From contig JANQRJ010000006.1 of the NCBI GenBank assembly GCA_028284635.1, positions 1 to 64,000 of the forward strand: a DNA stretch of 64,000 nucleotides, given 5' to 3'. Origin of the DNA: Pelagicoccus sp. Its GTDB lineage: Bacteria; Verrucomicrobiota; Verrucomicrobiia; Opitutales; Opitutaceae. Under the pieces are notes generated by a model, which worked only from the letters and a program-made list of their open reading frames with translations, had not been told where the DNA came from and made no database searches. How positions within the stretch are numbered: the first letter of the stretch is position 1; each line of letters begins with the position of its first letter. Position numbers and translations under genes: made by a program. Shown one piece after another: positions 1 through 9,461 of this stretch.

Positions 1-83
1 GTTTCATTCGGTTGGCGCGGCAATGACGGAGCATTGCCCTCCAGTGCAACGCCTTTAGGCTTAAGTTGACGCATATGCGCCCA

Positions 84-98
84 GCGGGATCCGCGCTA
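84..98. repeat. 15-bp repeat after the glyS stop codon
   Basis: The minus-strand reading TAGCGCGGATCCCGC starts one base past the glycyl-tRNA synthetase stop. It recurs exactly at 15403-15417 on the plus strand, where its first three bases are the stop codon of another gene. It contains the near-palindrome GCGGATCCCGC. Nothing else is recognised in bases 1-99. Confidence 0.5.
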
Positions 99-99
99 C

Positions 100-1611
100 T
101 CAATGCAGCTGAGTGTCGAGCATGGCGAAGAGTTCGGCTTCGTCGATGCGGGTCTGCTCGGTGGTGTCGCGGTCGCGCAGGGTGAACTTGCCGTCCTTTT
201 CGATGGTGTCGAAGTCGATAGTCACGCACCAGGGGGTGCCGATCTCGTCTTGGCGGCGGTAGCGGCGGCCGATGGCGCCGGACTGGTCCCAGAAGACGTT
301 GTACTTGCGCTGGAGCTTCTTGTAGAGGGCTTGGGCGAATTCGACGAGCTCGGGCTTGTTCTTCACCAGCGGCAGCACGGCGACCTTGTAGGGGGCGACG
401 CGGGGGTGGAACTTGAGCAGAGAGCGCTTCTCGCCGCCGATCTCGTCCTCGGCGTAGGCGGCGGTAAGGATGGCGAGCAGCAGGCGGTCCACGCCGAGTG
501 AGGGTTCGACGACGTGGGGAACGAACTTCGATTTAGAGGCCTCGTCGAAGATTTCCATGGACTTGCCGGAATGCTCCTGGTGCTGGGTGAGGTCGAAGTT
601 GCCGCGGCAGGCGATGCCCCAGAGCTCTTGTTCGCCGAAGGGGAATTGGAAGGTGATGTCGGTAGTGCCGCGGGAGTAGTGGGAGAGCTTTTCCTGGGGG
701 TGCACGTCTTCGCCGAGCATTTCGGTGGGGAGGCCGATGGAGACGAGCCATTCGAGGCAGCGGTCGATCCACTCGCGGTGACAGCCTTGCCAGTCGGCGT
801 CGGGAGCGATGAAGTATTCGATCTCCATCTGTTCGAACTCGCGTGAGCGGAAGATGAAGTTGCGGGGGGTAATCTCGTTGCGAAAGGCTTTGCCGATCTG
901 GGCTATGCCGAAAGGGATCTTCACTCGGCCGGTGTCGACGACGTTCTTGTAGTTGGCGAAGATGCCCTGGGCGGTCTCGGGGCGCAGGTAGGCGGTGGCG
1001 GAGTTGTCGCTCAGGGCGCCGACCTTGGTTTCGAACATCAGGTTGAAGTCGCGCGGCGCGGTGAGGGAGCCGGGCTCGCCAGTGGCGGGCGAGGGGATGA
1101 GAGGGTACTCGCTGGGATCGGCTTCGGTGTAGTCCTTGAGGACGATGGGCTCGAGCTCGCCTTGGGCGCCGGCTTTGCGTTTGAGTTTGTCGGCCTTTTG
1201 TTCTGCTTGGGCCTGCATGTCGGCGTCCTCGAGAGTGGAGACGTAGCCGATGGTCTCGCCGGCCACGACGACGGGCGCGAAGAAGAGCTGGTCGGCGCGG
1301 TAGCGCATCTTGGATGCCTTGCAGTCGACCATGGGGTCGGAGAAGCCGCCGACGTGGCCGGAGGCGACCCAGATCTTGGGCGACATTATTATAGAAGAGT
1401 CGAGGCCTTCGATGTCGTCGCGGCGGTGGACCATGTCCTTCCACCAGGCGTCCTTGAGGTTTTTCTTGAGCTCGGCGCCGAGCGGGCCGAAGTCGAAGAA
1501 TCCGTTGTAGCCGCCGTAGATCTCGGAGGATTGGAAGATGAAGCCTCTGCGTTTGCATAGGGCGACGATCGGATCCATGGGATTGCTCGAGGATGCTTTG
1601 TCTTTGGCCAT
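100..1611 (-). CDS. glyS: Glycyl-tRNA synthetase, dimeric type
   Basis: Class II aminoacyl-tRNA synthetase that charges tRNA-Gly with glycine in the cytoplasm. The protein is about 503 residues when started at [16 protein letters not shown], the usual length for the eukaryote/archaea-like homodimeric (alpha2) enzyme rather than the bacterial alpha2beta2 type. Visible family signatures are the N-terminal [16 protein letters not shown], the motif 1 area YDFGPLG-like [12 protein letters not shown], motif 2 around [21 protein letters not shown], and motif 3 with [14 protein letters not shown]. The C-terminal anticodon-binding domain begins near [14 protein letters not shown]. The open frame extends 13 codons upstream to 1650, but that part ([13 protein letters not shown]) looks non-coding, so the ATG at 1611 is chosen. 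No strong ribosome binding site is visible. It is transcribed alone, divergent from the phosphofructokinase gene. Confidence 0.96.
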   Translation of the reverse strand: MAKDKASSSNPMDPIVALCKRRGFIFQSSEIYGGYNGFFDFGPLGAELKKNLKDAWWKDMVHRRDDIEGLDSSIIMSPKIWVASGHVGGFSDPMVDCKASKMRYRADQLFFAPVVVAGETIGYVSTLEDADMQAQAEQKADKLKRKAGAQGELEPIVLKDYTEADPSEYPLIPSPATGEPGSLTAPRDFNLMFETKVGALSDNSATAYLRPETAQGIFANYKNVVDTGRVKIPFGIAQIGKAFRNEITPRNFIFRSREFEQMEIEYFIAPDADWQGCHREWIDRCLEWLVSIGLPTEMLGEDVHPQEKLSHYSRGTTDITFQFPFGEQELWGIACRGNFDLTQHQEHSGKSMEIFDEASKSKFVPHVVEPSLGVDRLLLAILTAAYAEDEIGGEKRSLLKFHPRVAPYKVAVLPLVKNKPELVEFAQALYKKLQRKYNVFWDQSGAIGRRYRRQDEIGTPWCVTIDFDTIEKDGKFTLRDRDTTEQTRIDEAELFAMLDTQLH

Positions 1612-1857
1612 AGGGCGTATGTGAATGATCAGGGGGAGCCGGTGGGTCAAGGATTCAGGCTTCGATGCGTTCGCGTGTTTTGCGGAAACGCAGCGTCGCG
1701 CTTCGAAAGCGCGCCGAGAGGGCTGGGCGAAGGCTGGAAGGGGAGTTGAACGGCCGTTTTTGGCGGGTCATGGTTTCGATCCAAATAGAAGGTTGCCAAG
1801 CGTAGAGCGATGTCCTTTCTCTTGCTCCTTACAAAGCTCTGAACACCACTTTTAGAA

Positions 1858-3117
1858 ATGTCCGAACTTGAAGGAAATTGCCTCGTCTGCCAATCTGGCG
1901 GACCTACCGCAGTCATTAACTCTAGCCTCGCTGGCGTCATCGAAGAAGCGCTCAATCACGAGTGTATCGAGGAAATTTACGGTGGTCTTAATGGCGCGTT
2001 AGGCGTTTTGAACGAAGACTTTATCGATCTCGCGGACGAGTCTCAGCAAACGATCCGCCTGCTCAAGACCTCTCCGGGCGCGGCACTGGGCACCTGCCGT
2101 TTCCAGTTCAAGAAGCAGGAGGACCTGGAGCGGACCTTGGATGTGTTCAAGGCCCACAACATTCGCTACTTTTTCTACATCGGCGACAGCGAATGCATGG
2201 CCATGCTGGATCGGCTCGATGCTTTGGCGAAGTCTCAGGGGTTTGAGATGCGTGTTATCGGAATTCCGAAGACGATTAACAACGACGTTCCGGGAACCGA
2301 TCATTGTCCGGGCTACGGCAGCGTCATCAAGCATGTGGCGACCACGGTGCGCGAGTTGGCTCGCGACAACGAGGCGATCGGCAAGGGCGACTACGTTTCC
2401 ATCCTCGAAACGCAGGGGCGCAATGCCGGTTGGATTGCGGCTGGAGCTGCTCTCGCAAAGCGCCGAGACCACCCTCACGATCCGCCACACATTATTATGC
2501 TGCCGGAAGTGGCCTTCGAGCCGGAGAAGTTTCTCGCGGACGTGCAGAAGGTCCTGGCCAAGGAGAAGTTCTGTCTCATCGTGGCTGGCGAGGGTTTGGT
2601 CGACATGGATGGCAACTACGTGGCGGTCAGCTCGACTACGACGGATGCCTTCGGCCATGTTCGTCTCGGTGGCACCGGCGAGTACTTGCGTTCTTTGGTG
2701 GAAACTCGTCTTGGCGTCAGCGCTCGCTCCTGCAAGCTAGGCATCGCGGCTCGCGCTGCCGCCCACTGCGCGTCCGTCACGGATGCCGACGAGGCTTATC
2801 TTGCTGGTTCTGCGGCGGTGACGCAAGCAGTTGAGCATGGCAAGAGCGGCAAGATGATAACGCTTCAGCGGGCGGAAGCTGATACCTACAAGTGCGAAGC
2901 GGGTTGGGTGGATTTGTCTGAGGTCGCCTCCGGCATCAAGCAACTGCCCGCCGAGTGGATCAACGATGACGGAGTGAGCATGAATTTTCCGTTCGTGAAG
3001 TACGCCACTCCTCTCATCCAAGGCGAAGTCCAGTTAGCTTGGGAGGGCGGTTTGCCCGTGTTCGCCAAGTTCCGCGGCGCTCGGGTCGACAAGCTGCTTC
3101 CCGCTTACGAATTTTAG
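1858..3117 (+). CDS. 6-phosphofructokinase family protein, PPi-PFK-like with altered active site
   Basis: Member of the phosphofructokinase A superfamily (419 residues), expected to act on fructose 6-phosphate in glycolysis or gluconeogenesis. Recognisable elements are SGGPTAVINSSLAG (nucleotide/PPi loop, residues 13-26), the TSPGAALGTCRF segment, GIPKTINNDVPGTDHCPGYGS (about 135-155), the QGRNAGWIAAG helix and the FGHVRLGGTGEYL sugar-phosphate segment. The Lys in PKT (residue 138) is typical of PPi-dependent enzymes. Two things are odd. The usual GGDG or GGDD phosphoryl-donor motif reads IGDSE (108-112). The catalytic base Asp of TIDND is Asn141 (TINND). Activity and donor are therefore uncertain, and the protein may be a divergent PPi-PFK or a non-canonical paralogue. 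It stands alone, ahead of the antiporter gene, with no clear Shine-Dalgarno sequence. Confidence 0.85.
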   Translation: MSELEGNCLVCQSGGPTAVINSSLAGVIEEALNHECIEEIYGGLNGALGVLNEDFIDLADESQQTIRLLKTSPGAALGTCRFQFKKQEDLERTLDVFKAHNIRYFFYIGDSECMAMLDRLDALAKSQGFEMRVIGIPKTINNDVPGTDHCPGYGSVIKHVATTVRELARDNEAIGKGDYVSILETQGRNAGWIAAGAALAKRRDHPHDPPHIIMLPEVAFEPEKFLADVQKVLAKEKFCLIVAGEGLVDMDGNYVAVSSTTTDAFGHVRLGGTGEYLRSLVETRLGVSARSCKLGIAARAAAHCASVTDADEAYLAGSAAVTQAVEHGKSGKMITLQRAEADTYKCEAGWVDLSEVASGIKQLPAEWINDDGVSMNFPFVKYATPLIQGEVQLAWEGGLPVFAKFRGARVDKLLPAYEF

Positions 3118-3164
3118 GGGAACGCGTTCTCGGAAAGACACGGCTGTAATCGCATGCCCCTCTC

Positions 3165-3325
3165 GCTTGGGCGTGTTTCAAAGTGTCGCCTGGGCTTGCC
3201 AAATGGCTTCGCTGTCGCCCTTTGGGCTTCGGTACTCTTGAGTTCGGCTTCCTCGACGGCGCAGCGCTTGTTTCAGTACAGCGTTGCGACTTGGAGGGCG
3301 ATACTTTGACCCCCCTCGCTTCTCT
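3165..3325. repeat. Degenerate inverted-repeat element with REP-like core
   Basis: The left part holds GTGTTTCAAAGTGTCGCC and the right part the inverted counterpart GGCGATACTTTGA. Between them, near 3230-3251, is a decayed REP core (ACTCTTGAGTTCGGCTTCC) resembling the intact unit at 24293-24316. The element covers the first codons of the open frame assigned to the antiporter, which makes that start suspect. Confidence 0.45.
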
Positions 3326-5225
3326 GAGCGGGCTTTTTCGTTGCGCGGTTCTGGTTCGCGATGTCTGCTTTTCGGTCTTGGTCCGTTCCGAATCCCAGCA
3401 TTCCTCTTCGAAACCGCTGCCGCCTTGGAAACGGCCAGAGCGTTGGCTCGCCTTTGTCCTGACTTTCTTTGGCGTGTGTTCGTTTCTGGCTATCGTGCCA
3501 GTCAACCGCGACGCTGCGGCTCTGGACGAGGTGGCTGCGGCGGTCTCGCTGAGCTCGGATGATATTTCCTTCATGGACTACCTGCGGGCGGGCGCTCGCG
3601 AAGTGCAGGTGGTGGGGCACTGGACGAGCCTTTTGCCGCCGCTTATAGCGGTGTTGGTGGCAGCGTTTTTCCGCACGATGGTCGGGGCTCTAGTCTCTGC
3701 GTTCACCGTCGGATCGTTTCTTTCCTACGGCTTGAATCCCCTGGCGACGGGCGTGCTTGGAGTGAACGATTTTCTTGTGCAACCAGTGTTGTCGCAGTTC
3801 AGCATCTTCATCATTCTCTTCTTGTTGGCCCTCGTCGGCATGGCTCACGTCATGGCCCGTAGCGGCGGACTGTCTGGGCTGGTCGATGTCGTGAGTCGCG
3901 TCGCCAAGACGCGCGATCGCGCCAAGGTCTCCGTTGGCCTTGGAGGGCTGCTTATCTTTTTCGACGACTACTCGAATACCATGGTGCTTGGCACGACTAT
4001 GCGTCGACTTGCGGATCGCTGGCGCATTTCGCGCGAGAAGCTGGCTTATCTCGTAGACTCGACGGCGGCCCCGGTTGCAGGGCTGGCATTGCTTTCAACC
4101 TGGGTGGCTTTCGAGGTTCAGTTGCTTGGCGATACTTCGACTTCGTTGGGTGTAGGGGTTTCTGGATACGGATTGCTTGTCGATATGCTGCCGCTGCGGT
4201 TTTACTGCATAGGCGCTTTGGTGTTCGTCTTTTTCTCTTCCGCTCTTGGTAGGGATTTCGGCCCGATGCTCAAAGCCGAGCAACGAGCTTTTGACGAAGG
4301 ATCCCAGCCGAAAGAAGGTTCTGGAATCCAGTGTATACAGTCGTTGGATACGATGGAGGAAGACTCGGACTCTCCCCGACGCTGGTACAACGCGTTGGTC
4401 CCGATAGGCGCGGTTATGGCGAGCACCGTCGTCGGCATCCTCGTGTTGGGAGCTTCTCGTCTGAGGGCTTCGGGAGAGGGTTTTTCCTTTCTCAGTTTCG
4501 CCGATTGGCGTTCGGCGTTCGGGTTGGCAGTCTACGATCCGAAAACCGAAAGCGACGTTGGAGTAGTTGCCGTCCTGCTTGTTGCGGCGATCGTTGGGGG
4601 GATTCTCGCTGTGGCTATGCCGGTTGCTCAAGGAGTCCTGAGACTCAAGCCGGCTCTCGGCAGCTACGCCAAAGGCCTGCCTGCAATGTGGATGACGATC
4701 TTCATCCTCGCCATGGCCTGGTCGATGCAGGAGGTCTGCGCCAACCTTGGCACTGCTCAATACCTGGTTGCCATGCTGGGTGGCGGCATGCCGCTTTGGC
4801 TGCTTCCGCTGCTGACCTTTCTCGTCGCTGCGGGCATGTCTTTCGCCACGGGCACAAGTTGGGGGACGATGGGGATTCTCATCCCGATCCTGCTCCCGCT
4901 CGCCGCCGAACTTGGGGCGCTCGAGCCGGACAACTTCGCCATCTACCTGCTGACGGCGGCAGCGATCTTGGACGGAGCTATTTTTGGAGACCATTGTAGT
5001 CCCATAAGCGATACGACCGTATTGTCGTCAGCTTCGACGGGCTGCGATCACATTGCCCACGTGGGCACTCAGCTTTCCTATGCCTTGGTTGCTATGGTTC
5101 TCTCCTGCGTTTTTGGCTACTTGTCCGTGGCGAGAGGCCTGCCTCTTTGGTCCTTTTACATTTTGTACCCCTTCGTCGTTTATCTTTTCCTTCTAACGTT
5201 TGGAAAGCGGTTGCGTTCCACCTAA
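3183..5225 (+). CDS. Na+/H+ antiporter, NhaC family
   Basis: Inner-membrane antiporter of the NhaC superfamily, probably exchanging Na+ for H+, or an amino acid or malate/lactate pair. The protein is strongly hydrophobic with about twelve membrane segments. Diagnostic stretches are GLLIFFDDYSNTMVLGTTMR in the first half and, near the C-terminus, SFATGTSWGTMGILIPILLP followed by DGAIFGDHCSPISDTTVLSS, the conserved NhaC core. The frame opens at GTG 3183, but the first 60 or so residues overlap a degenerate repeat and do not look like protein. The real start is probably later, for example TTG 3378 just before SESQHSSSKPLPPW, ahead of the first membrane helix. A large polar loop lies around residues 360-400. 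The gene appears monocistronic; a weak hairpin (GAGGC..GCCTC) lies about 40 bases after the stop. The family is clear, the exact substrate is not. Confidence 0.88.
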   Translation: MSPGLAKWLRCRPLGFGTLEFGFLDGAALVSVQRCDLEGDTLTPLASLSGLFRCAVLVRDVCFSVLVRSESQHSSSKPLPPWKRPERWLAFVLTFFGVCSFLAIVPVNRDAAALDEVAAAVSLSSDDISFMDYLRAGAREVQVVGHWTSLLPPLIAVLVAAFFRTMVGALVSAFTVGSFLSYGLNPLATGVLGVNDFLVQPVLSQFSIFIILFLLALVGMAHVMARSGGLSGLVDVVSRVAKTRDRAKVSVGLGGLLIFFDDYSNTMVLGTTMRRLADRWRISREKLAYLVDSTAAPVAGLALLSTWVAFEVQLLGDTSTSLGVGVSGYGLLVDMLPLRFYCIGALVFVFFSSALGRDFGPMLKAEQRAFDEGSQPKEGSGIQCIQSLDTMEEDSDSPRRWYNALVPIGAVMASTVVGILVLGASRLRASGEGFSFLSFADWRSAFGLAVYDPKTESDVGVVAVLLVAAIVGGILAVAMPVAQGVLRLKPALGSYAKGLPAMWMTIFILAMAWSMQEVCANLGTAQYLVAMLGGGMPLWLLPLLTFLVAAGMSFATGTSWGTMGILIPILLPLAAELGALEPDNFAIYLLTAAAILDGAIFGDHCSPISDTTVLSSASTGCDHIAHVGTQLSYALVAMVLSCVFGYLSVARGLPLWSFYILYPFVVYLFLLTFGKRLRST

Positions 5226-5457
5226 GCGCTTGTTGGTGGGGAGTTTGTCGCTGGGGGCCCGAACTGATTGAGGCCTTTGCCTCGGGGTCGTTACATTAGT
5301 TGAAAACCTGGTTGATGATAGCTATCGACAGAACGGCCAGTTTGACTATGATAATTTTTTAGAAAATTTTTTTAACGGAAACAGCGGCATTGGGGTTTGT
5401 TTGTAGTAAGTACCCTTATGATCTCAGTGCCCGAAGATTCCCCATCGCTACCCAGGC

Positions 5458-8400
5458 ATGCACTTATCAAACCGAGCCATTTGGCGGGCGCTAGCGTTAG
5501 CTGTGGCCGCTCTGGTTTTGTTAACCGCCATGACGTCAGCTGAATACGCGCAGCGTTTCGACGTCGAGGCTGGTGAGGCTGCTAAGACGCTCAAGAGGTT
5601 CGCCAAGCAGGCGAAGCTCAGCATCGTCTACGATTCGGAAGCGGTTAAAGATACGCGGACCAATGAGATTGGCGGGACGTTGAAACCAAGCGTCGCTCTA
5701 GAGCGGATGCTTGAAGGCACGCAACTGGCCTTCGTCGTCGACGAAGCGACAGGCGCGTTTGCCGTCAAGCGATCGGAACCTCCGGTCGCTGAAGCAACTA
5801 GCAACCCCCACGTATCAATGAATACAACTGATTCAAACGACAAAGAAAAAGACCCTAGGAAATGGAGGATGAGCAAGCTGATGTCGGGCGCGCTCGCGGT
5901 CGCCATTTCAGCCACCCAGGCCAGTGCCCAGGACGATGCTACGGAAGACGACGTCTTCTCGCTAAGTCCGTTCATCGTCGAAGCCGCCGAAGACGAAGGC
6001 TGGCGCTCGAACAACACCCTCGCTGGAACCCGCTTCAAGACGGACCTCAAAGACGTGGCAGCTGCCATCGACGTCTTTACGAAGGAGTTTCTCGATGACA
6101 ACGCGATTGACAACCTTTCCGAAGCCGCTCTTTACGCGAGCAATTCCGAGGGTTCGTTGGAGTACACTGATTCGGCTGATGGGATCGACTTCGACAATGA
6201 GGGTCAACTCACTAAGCCAGGGAGTCAGACTCGCGTTCGCGGATTACGGGCTCCCGACAGGACACGTAACTTCTTCACGGTCGTTTCTCCGATAGACACC
6301 TACAATGTAGGGCGTGTGACTTTCAATCGCGGTCCAAACGCCATTTTGTTCGGTTTGGGCAGTCCAACTGGAGTTATAGAGTCTGGCCCCTTCCGTGCGA
6401 ACTATGAAGACGGCGGAACGCTTCAGCTCAAAGCCGATGACTTGGGAAGCAATCGCGTTGCTCTCACTTACAACAAAGTGTTGATCGATGAGAAGCTGGC
6501 CTTTGGTTTTGCTGCTTTGCGTGATAGCGAGGAGACCATATTCCATCCGACTTATGACCGCGATGAAAGGCTCTACGGTACGCTTGGATTCGATCCCTTC
6601 GAGGGCACGCGAATCGATATTTCCTACGAGAGAATAACAGTGGACGCTTCTCGTTCCCGCAACTGGTATATCCCCGATCAGCTCACAGGCTGGGTTGCAG
6701 CGGGTAGGCCTTCCTACAACCCGCTCACTAGAGAGTACAAGGTTAACGGAGTAGTTACGCCGGAAGCAGGAGTCGGAACGATAGGCATTGGGATCGACGA
6801 GATGGTCATAGCTACAAATGCAGACGGAAGCCTTGCCTCGCCTGTGGCCTTTCTCAGAAATGGTGGCCTGACTAACGAAGGTAGATCGACGGGACAGACT
6901 GCTCAGGTGCGTCGCAGCGGTGGCATACTCGAGAACTCAGGAGGGCTTGGATTCGGGGCCAACCAGAAGACTAGCCTTCTCGATAATTCGTTGTTTCCCG
7001 TTTTCTACAATACGCAAAATAGCATTTTTTCGGATGATGATGCCGACATCCTCGATATTTCGCTCAACCAGCGTATCTTGGAAAACCTACACGTCGAATT
7101 TGCCTATCATAGGGAATCCTACGAGCAGCTTTTCCTCTCCCAAGGTCGTGGCGATGGCGCGGCGCCCTTCATTGATATCAATGAGGTGCTCCTTAATGGC
7201 GACCCCAATCCGAACTTTGGGCGCCTAGCCATCAGGTCGGAACCGTTTGGCCAGCGTGAAGCGGTCGATACTGAGGTTCTACGAGGCACTGGATCCTACA
7301 CGCTCGATTTCACGAAACAGGACGATGGTTGGGCTCGTTGGTTAGGTCGTCACCAAGTGGCGGTCATGCTCGAAAGCAACGATACGGAAACGCGCAGAGT
7401 GCGCCTTCGTGAGAGAGTTATCAGCGATCCTTCCGTGGGAGGAGATCCCATCTACAATACTGGTACGCTTCTATCGCATGGCGGTCGTCGTGTTCAACGC
7501 ATCATCTACATCGACGACCCCGCTCGACCAGGGGATCTGTCCGGTTTGCGTGAGCAGGCTAAAGCGACTCTAGATTCTTTCACATGGAATGGTCTTCTCG
7601 CTCCTGCCAGCACGGGCGTATGGGCTCCCGTCGAGGGAGAAGTGGTGACTCAGTTCGTTTTTGACGACAGCCCCACCGCTCAGTTGAGGACGCTGGATTC
7701 CAGCCTTGGTGTTATACAAAGCTCTTTTCTCGATGGCCACGTCGTAGCATCAGTGGGATACAGAGAGGACGATACGACTCGTTTCTCCAACGATTGGGAG
7801 GTAGGACCGGACGGATTGCGGATTTTCCCTGACTCCGTCACTTCTGGAGAAGAGTTCGAAGATTACAGCTTCACGACGAACACTCGAACAAGAGGTGTTG
7901 TCGTTCATGGAGCTGGACCGCTTAGCTTCCTATCTGCGCATTATCAGGAGTCGGACAACTTCAATCCGGAACCTCTCCGCACCATTACAGGAGAAACTAT
8001 CGATGCTCAGGTTGGTACTGGTAAGGACTACGGTTTTTCCATGAACCTCCTGGAGAACAAGTTGAACGTGAAGGTTAATTGGTATGAAAATAACCTGGAG
8101 AACGTAAACAACATCGCAGTTTCTTTTATCGCTCGTTGGAGAATCAACGGCTTTGAAAGCAATATTGCTTCGTTCTTCAATTCAGCTCTCGTCACTGGAA
8201 CCGAATGGCGAAGAGATATCGTCGAAGAAAATGGTCTCACTTACAGATTCCCGACCACTTTTACTGGCAATATCGGCAATCGTTGGAATGCCGAAGAAAT
8301 GCTGCCTGCGAGGGGTACGGAAGCCGATCCCGATCGAAACGTCGCGTTCCTTGAAGCAATTGGCTACACTGGTCCTACAGCGGAATTCGCTAAAAGCCTG

Positions 8401-9126
8401 AGTGGCGATACTCGAGCGTTTACCGATCTTTCATCTGAGGGCGTCGAGATAGATGTTTCCTACCAAATCACTGACAATTGGTTTATAAAGGCTAACGCAT
8501 CTCAAACCGAGTCGATCAACAGCAACGTCGGAACGGGTGTACTCGACTATATCGATACGCGTATGGAAGAGCTCTGGGGCTCGATGTTCCCTCACACTCA
8601 ACGCCTAAGCGATGGAAGGACATACGAGGAGTACTTCGCCAATCGTCTCATTCTGGAACGAGCTGAATTGGCCAGAGATCTGGAAGGTCTGCCGAATCCG
8701 CAGATCCGAGAGTATCGCGTCAATATGAATACGCGTTACCAGTTTTCGGAAGGTCGCTTCAAAGGACTGACAGTAGGAGGCGCTGCTCGCTGGCGTTCCG
8801 CTGCCTCCGTTGGCTTCTTCAAGGCTCTCAACCCGGTAACAGGAAATCCTAAGTTCGATGCGACGCGGCCAATTGAGGGCGATGACACTCTAGAGTTCGA
8901 TGGTTTTGCTAGCTATAAGTTCAAAGAGCTTTTTGGAGAGAATATTGATATGACCTTGCAGCTTAATATCCGCAATCTATTCGATGACACTGATCCTATT
9001 GCCCAACAGGCTGTAGACGTCTTGCCAAACGAGGACGTAGGTACGGCTGAAGGAATACCTGTCACTACCCGCTACAATCCAAAATTCCCGCGCAAGTTTA
9101 TTCTTTCCGCGAAATTTGACTTCTAG
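5458..9126 (+). CDS. TonB-dependent receptor with N-terminal STN domain
   Basis: Outer-membrane energised transporter, 1222 residues. Residues 1-30 form a signal peptide (MHLSNRAIWRALALAVAALV). Residues about 30-110 are a secretin/TonB short N-terminal (STN) domain (FDVEAGEAAKTLKRFAKQ...IGGTLKPSVALERML). Residue 138 then begins a second complete signal-peptide-like stretch, MSKLMSGALAVAISATQASA. The plug domain follows (LSPFIVEA...NTLAGTRFKTDLKDVAAAIDVFTKEFL), with NRGPNAILFGLGSPTGVI typical of plugs, and then a long beta-barrel ending in FILSAKFDF with the terminal aromatic residue. The plug style matches Opitutae receptors. The next two genes encode a secreted BNR protein and an alginate-lyase-family lipoprotein, so the ligand may be an oligosaccharide; that is inference. 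The upstream 230 bases include an AT-rich stretch at 5350-5370 that may hold the promoter. A terminator follows at 9211. Confidence 0.93.
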   Translation: MHLSNRAIWRALALAVAALVLLTAMTSAEYAQRFDVEAGEAAKTLKRFAKQAKLSIVYDSEAVKDTRTNEIGGTLKPSVALERMLEGTQLAFVVDEATGAFAVKRSEPPVAEATSNPHVSMNTTDSNDKEKDPRKWRMSKLMSGALAVAISATQASAQDDATEDDVFSLSPFIVEAAEDEGWRSNNTLAGTRFKTDLKDVAAAIDVFTKEFLDDNAIDNLSEAALYASNSEGSLEYTDSADGIDFDNEGQLTKPGSQTRVRGLRAPDRTRNFFTVVSPIDTYNVGRVTFNRGPNAILFGLGSPTGVIESGPFRANYEDGGTLQLKADDLGSNRVALTYNKVLIDEKLAFGFAALRDSEETIFHPTYDRDERLYGTLGFDPFEGTRIDISYERITVDASRSRNWYIPDQLTGWVAAGRPSYNPLTREYKVNGVVTPEAGVGTIGIGIDEMVIATNADGSLASPVAFLRNGGLTNEGRSTGQTAQVRRSGGILENSGGLGFGANQKTSLLDNSLFPVFYNTQNSIFSDDDADILDISLNQRILENLHVEFAYHRESYEQLFLSQGRGDGAAPFIDINEVLLNGDPNPNFGRLAIRSEPFGQREAVDTEVLRGTGSYTLDFTKQDDGWARWLGRHQVAVMLESNDTETRRVRLRERVISDPSVGGDPIYNTGTLLSHGGRRVQRIIYIDDPARPGDLSGLREQAKATLDSFTWNGLLAPASTGVWAPVEGEVVTQFVFDDSPTAQLRTLDSSLGVIQSSFLDGHVVASVGYREDDTTRFSNDWEVGPDGLRIFPDSVTSGEEFEDYSFTTNTRTRGVVVHGAGPLSFLSAHYQESDNFNPEPLRTITGETIDAQVGTGKDYGFSMNLLENKLNVKVNWYENNLENVNNIAVSFIARWRINGFESNIASFFNSALVTGTEWRRDIVEENGLTYRFPTTFTGNIGNRWNAEEMLPARGTEADPDRNVAFLEAIGYTGPTAEFAKSLSGDTRAFTDLSSEGVEIDVSYQITDNWFIKANASQTESINSNVGTGVLDYIDTRMEELWGSMFPHTQRLSDGRTYEEYFANRLILERAELARDLEGLPNPQIREYRVNMNTRYQFSEGRFKGLTVGGAARWRSAASVGFFKALNPVTGNPKFDATRPIEGDDTLEFDGFASYKFKELFGENIDMTLQLNIRNLFDDTDPIAQQAVDVLPNEDVGTAEGIPVTTRYNPKFPRKFILSAKFDF

Positions 9127-9210
9127 AATTCGGGTGACACGGAAACTGCCCTTTCGTTTAGACATAAACTAAACAATCTGGGACATTTTCGAATATTATA
9201 GCAATCAGGA

Positions 9211-9238
9211 GCGGCAGTCTTTGACTGCCGCTTCTTTT
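9211..9238 (+). terminator. Rho-independent terminator of the TonB receptor gene
   Basis: Nine-base-pair GC-rich stem GCGGCAGTC / GACTGCCGC with a TTT loop, followed by TTCTTTT. It lies 85 bases after the receptor stop codon, in the right orientation to end that transcript. Confidence 0.8.
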
Positions 9239-9386
9239 CGAATTGCCTTTAAATTGAAGCTACGGCTTTACCATTTCTTCATGGAATTGCTTAAAGCGAT
9301 TCTCGATAAGCATAGCTGCGGAGATCGTGGCGGAGCTTGGCGTCCAGTTGGATGGCGGTCAGGGTCAGCGAAAGGTCAGCCCGCCC

Positions 9387-9424
9387 CTCTAACCTGGATT
9401 TTTCATGAAAAATCCAGGTTAGAG
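9387..9424. repeat. Perfect 38-bp palindrome
   Basis: Two 19-base arms, CTCTAACCTGGATTTTTCA and its exact complement, with no loop. It ends 37 bases before the ATG of the BNR-repeat gene. It could be a repeat element that cruciforms, an operator for the downstream genes, or a terminator-like hairpin in the leader. The sequence alone does not decide. Confidence 0.75.
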
Positions 9425-9461
9425 CGCGGGATCTAGGCCTTTCCATTGTCTAGGTATTCAA

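Larger units (their letters stand above)
9127..9461. other. Intergenic region between receptor and BNR gene
   Basis: 335 bases with no convincing gene. It holds a rho-independent terminator at 9211-9238 and a perfect 38-bp palindrome at 9387-9424, both listed separately. A short open frame at 9221-9436 runs straight through both hairpins and is not considered coding. Confidence 0.7.

Noticed and set aside
533..1558. 341-codon frame inside the glycyl-tRNA synthetase gene
   Set aside because: Arg-rich shadow in another frame of a clearly conserved gene.
5340..5375. Sigma-70-like promoter (TTGACT followed by an AT run) before the TonB receptor
   Set aside because: The spacing to a -10 box is not right, and Opitutae promoters are poorly known, so it is mentioned only as an AT-rich region.
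9221..9436. 71-codon open frame upstream of the BNR gene
   Set aside because: It runs through a terminator and a perfect palindrome, and the composition is not protein-like.
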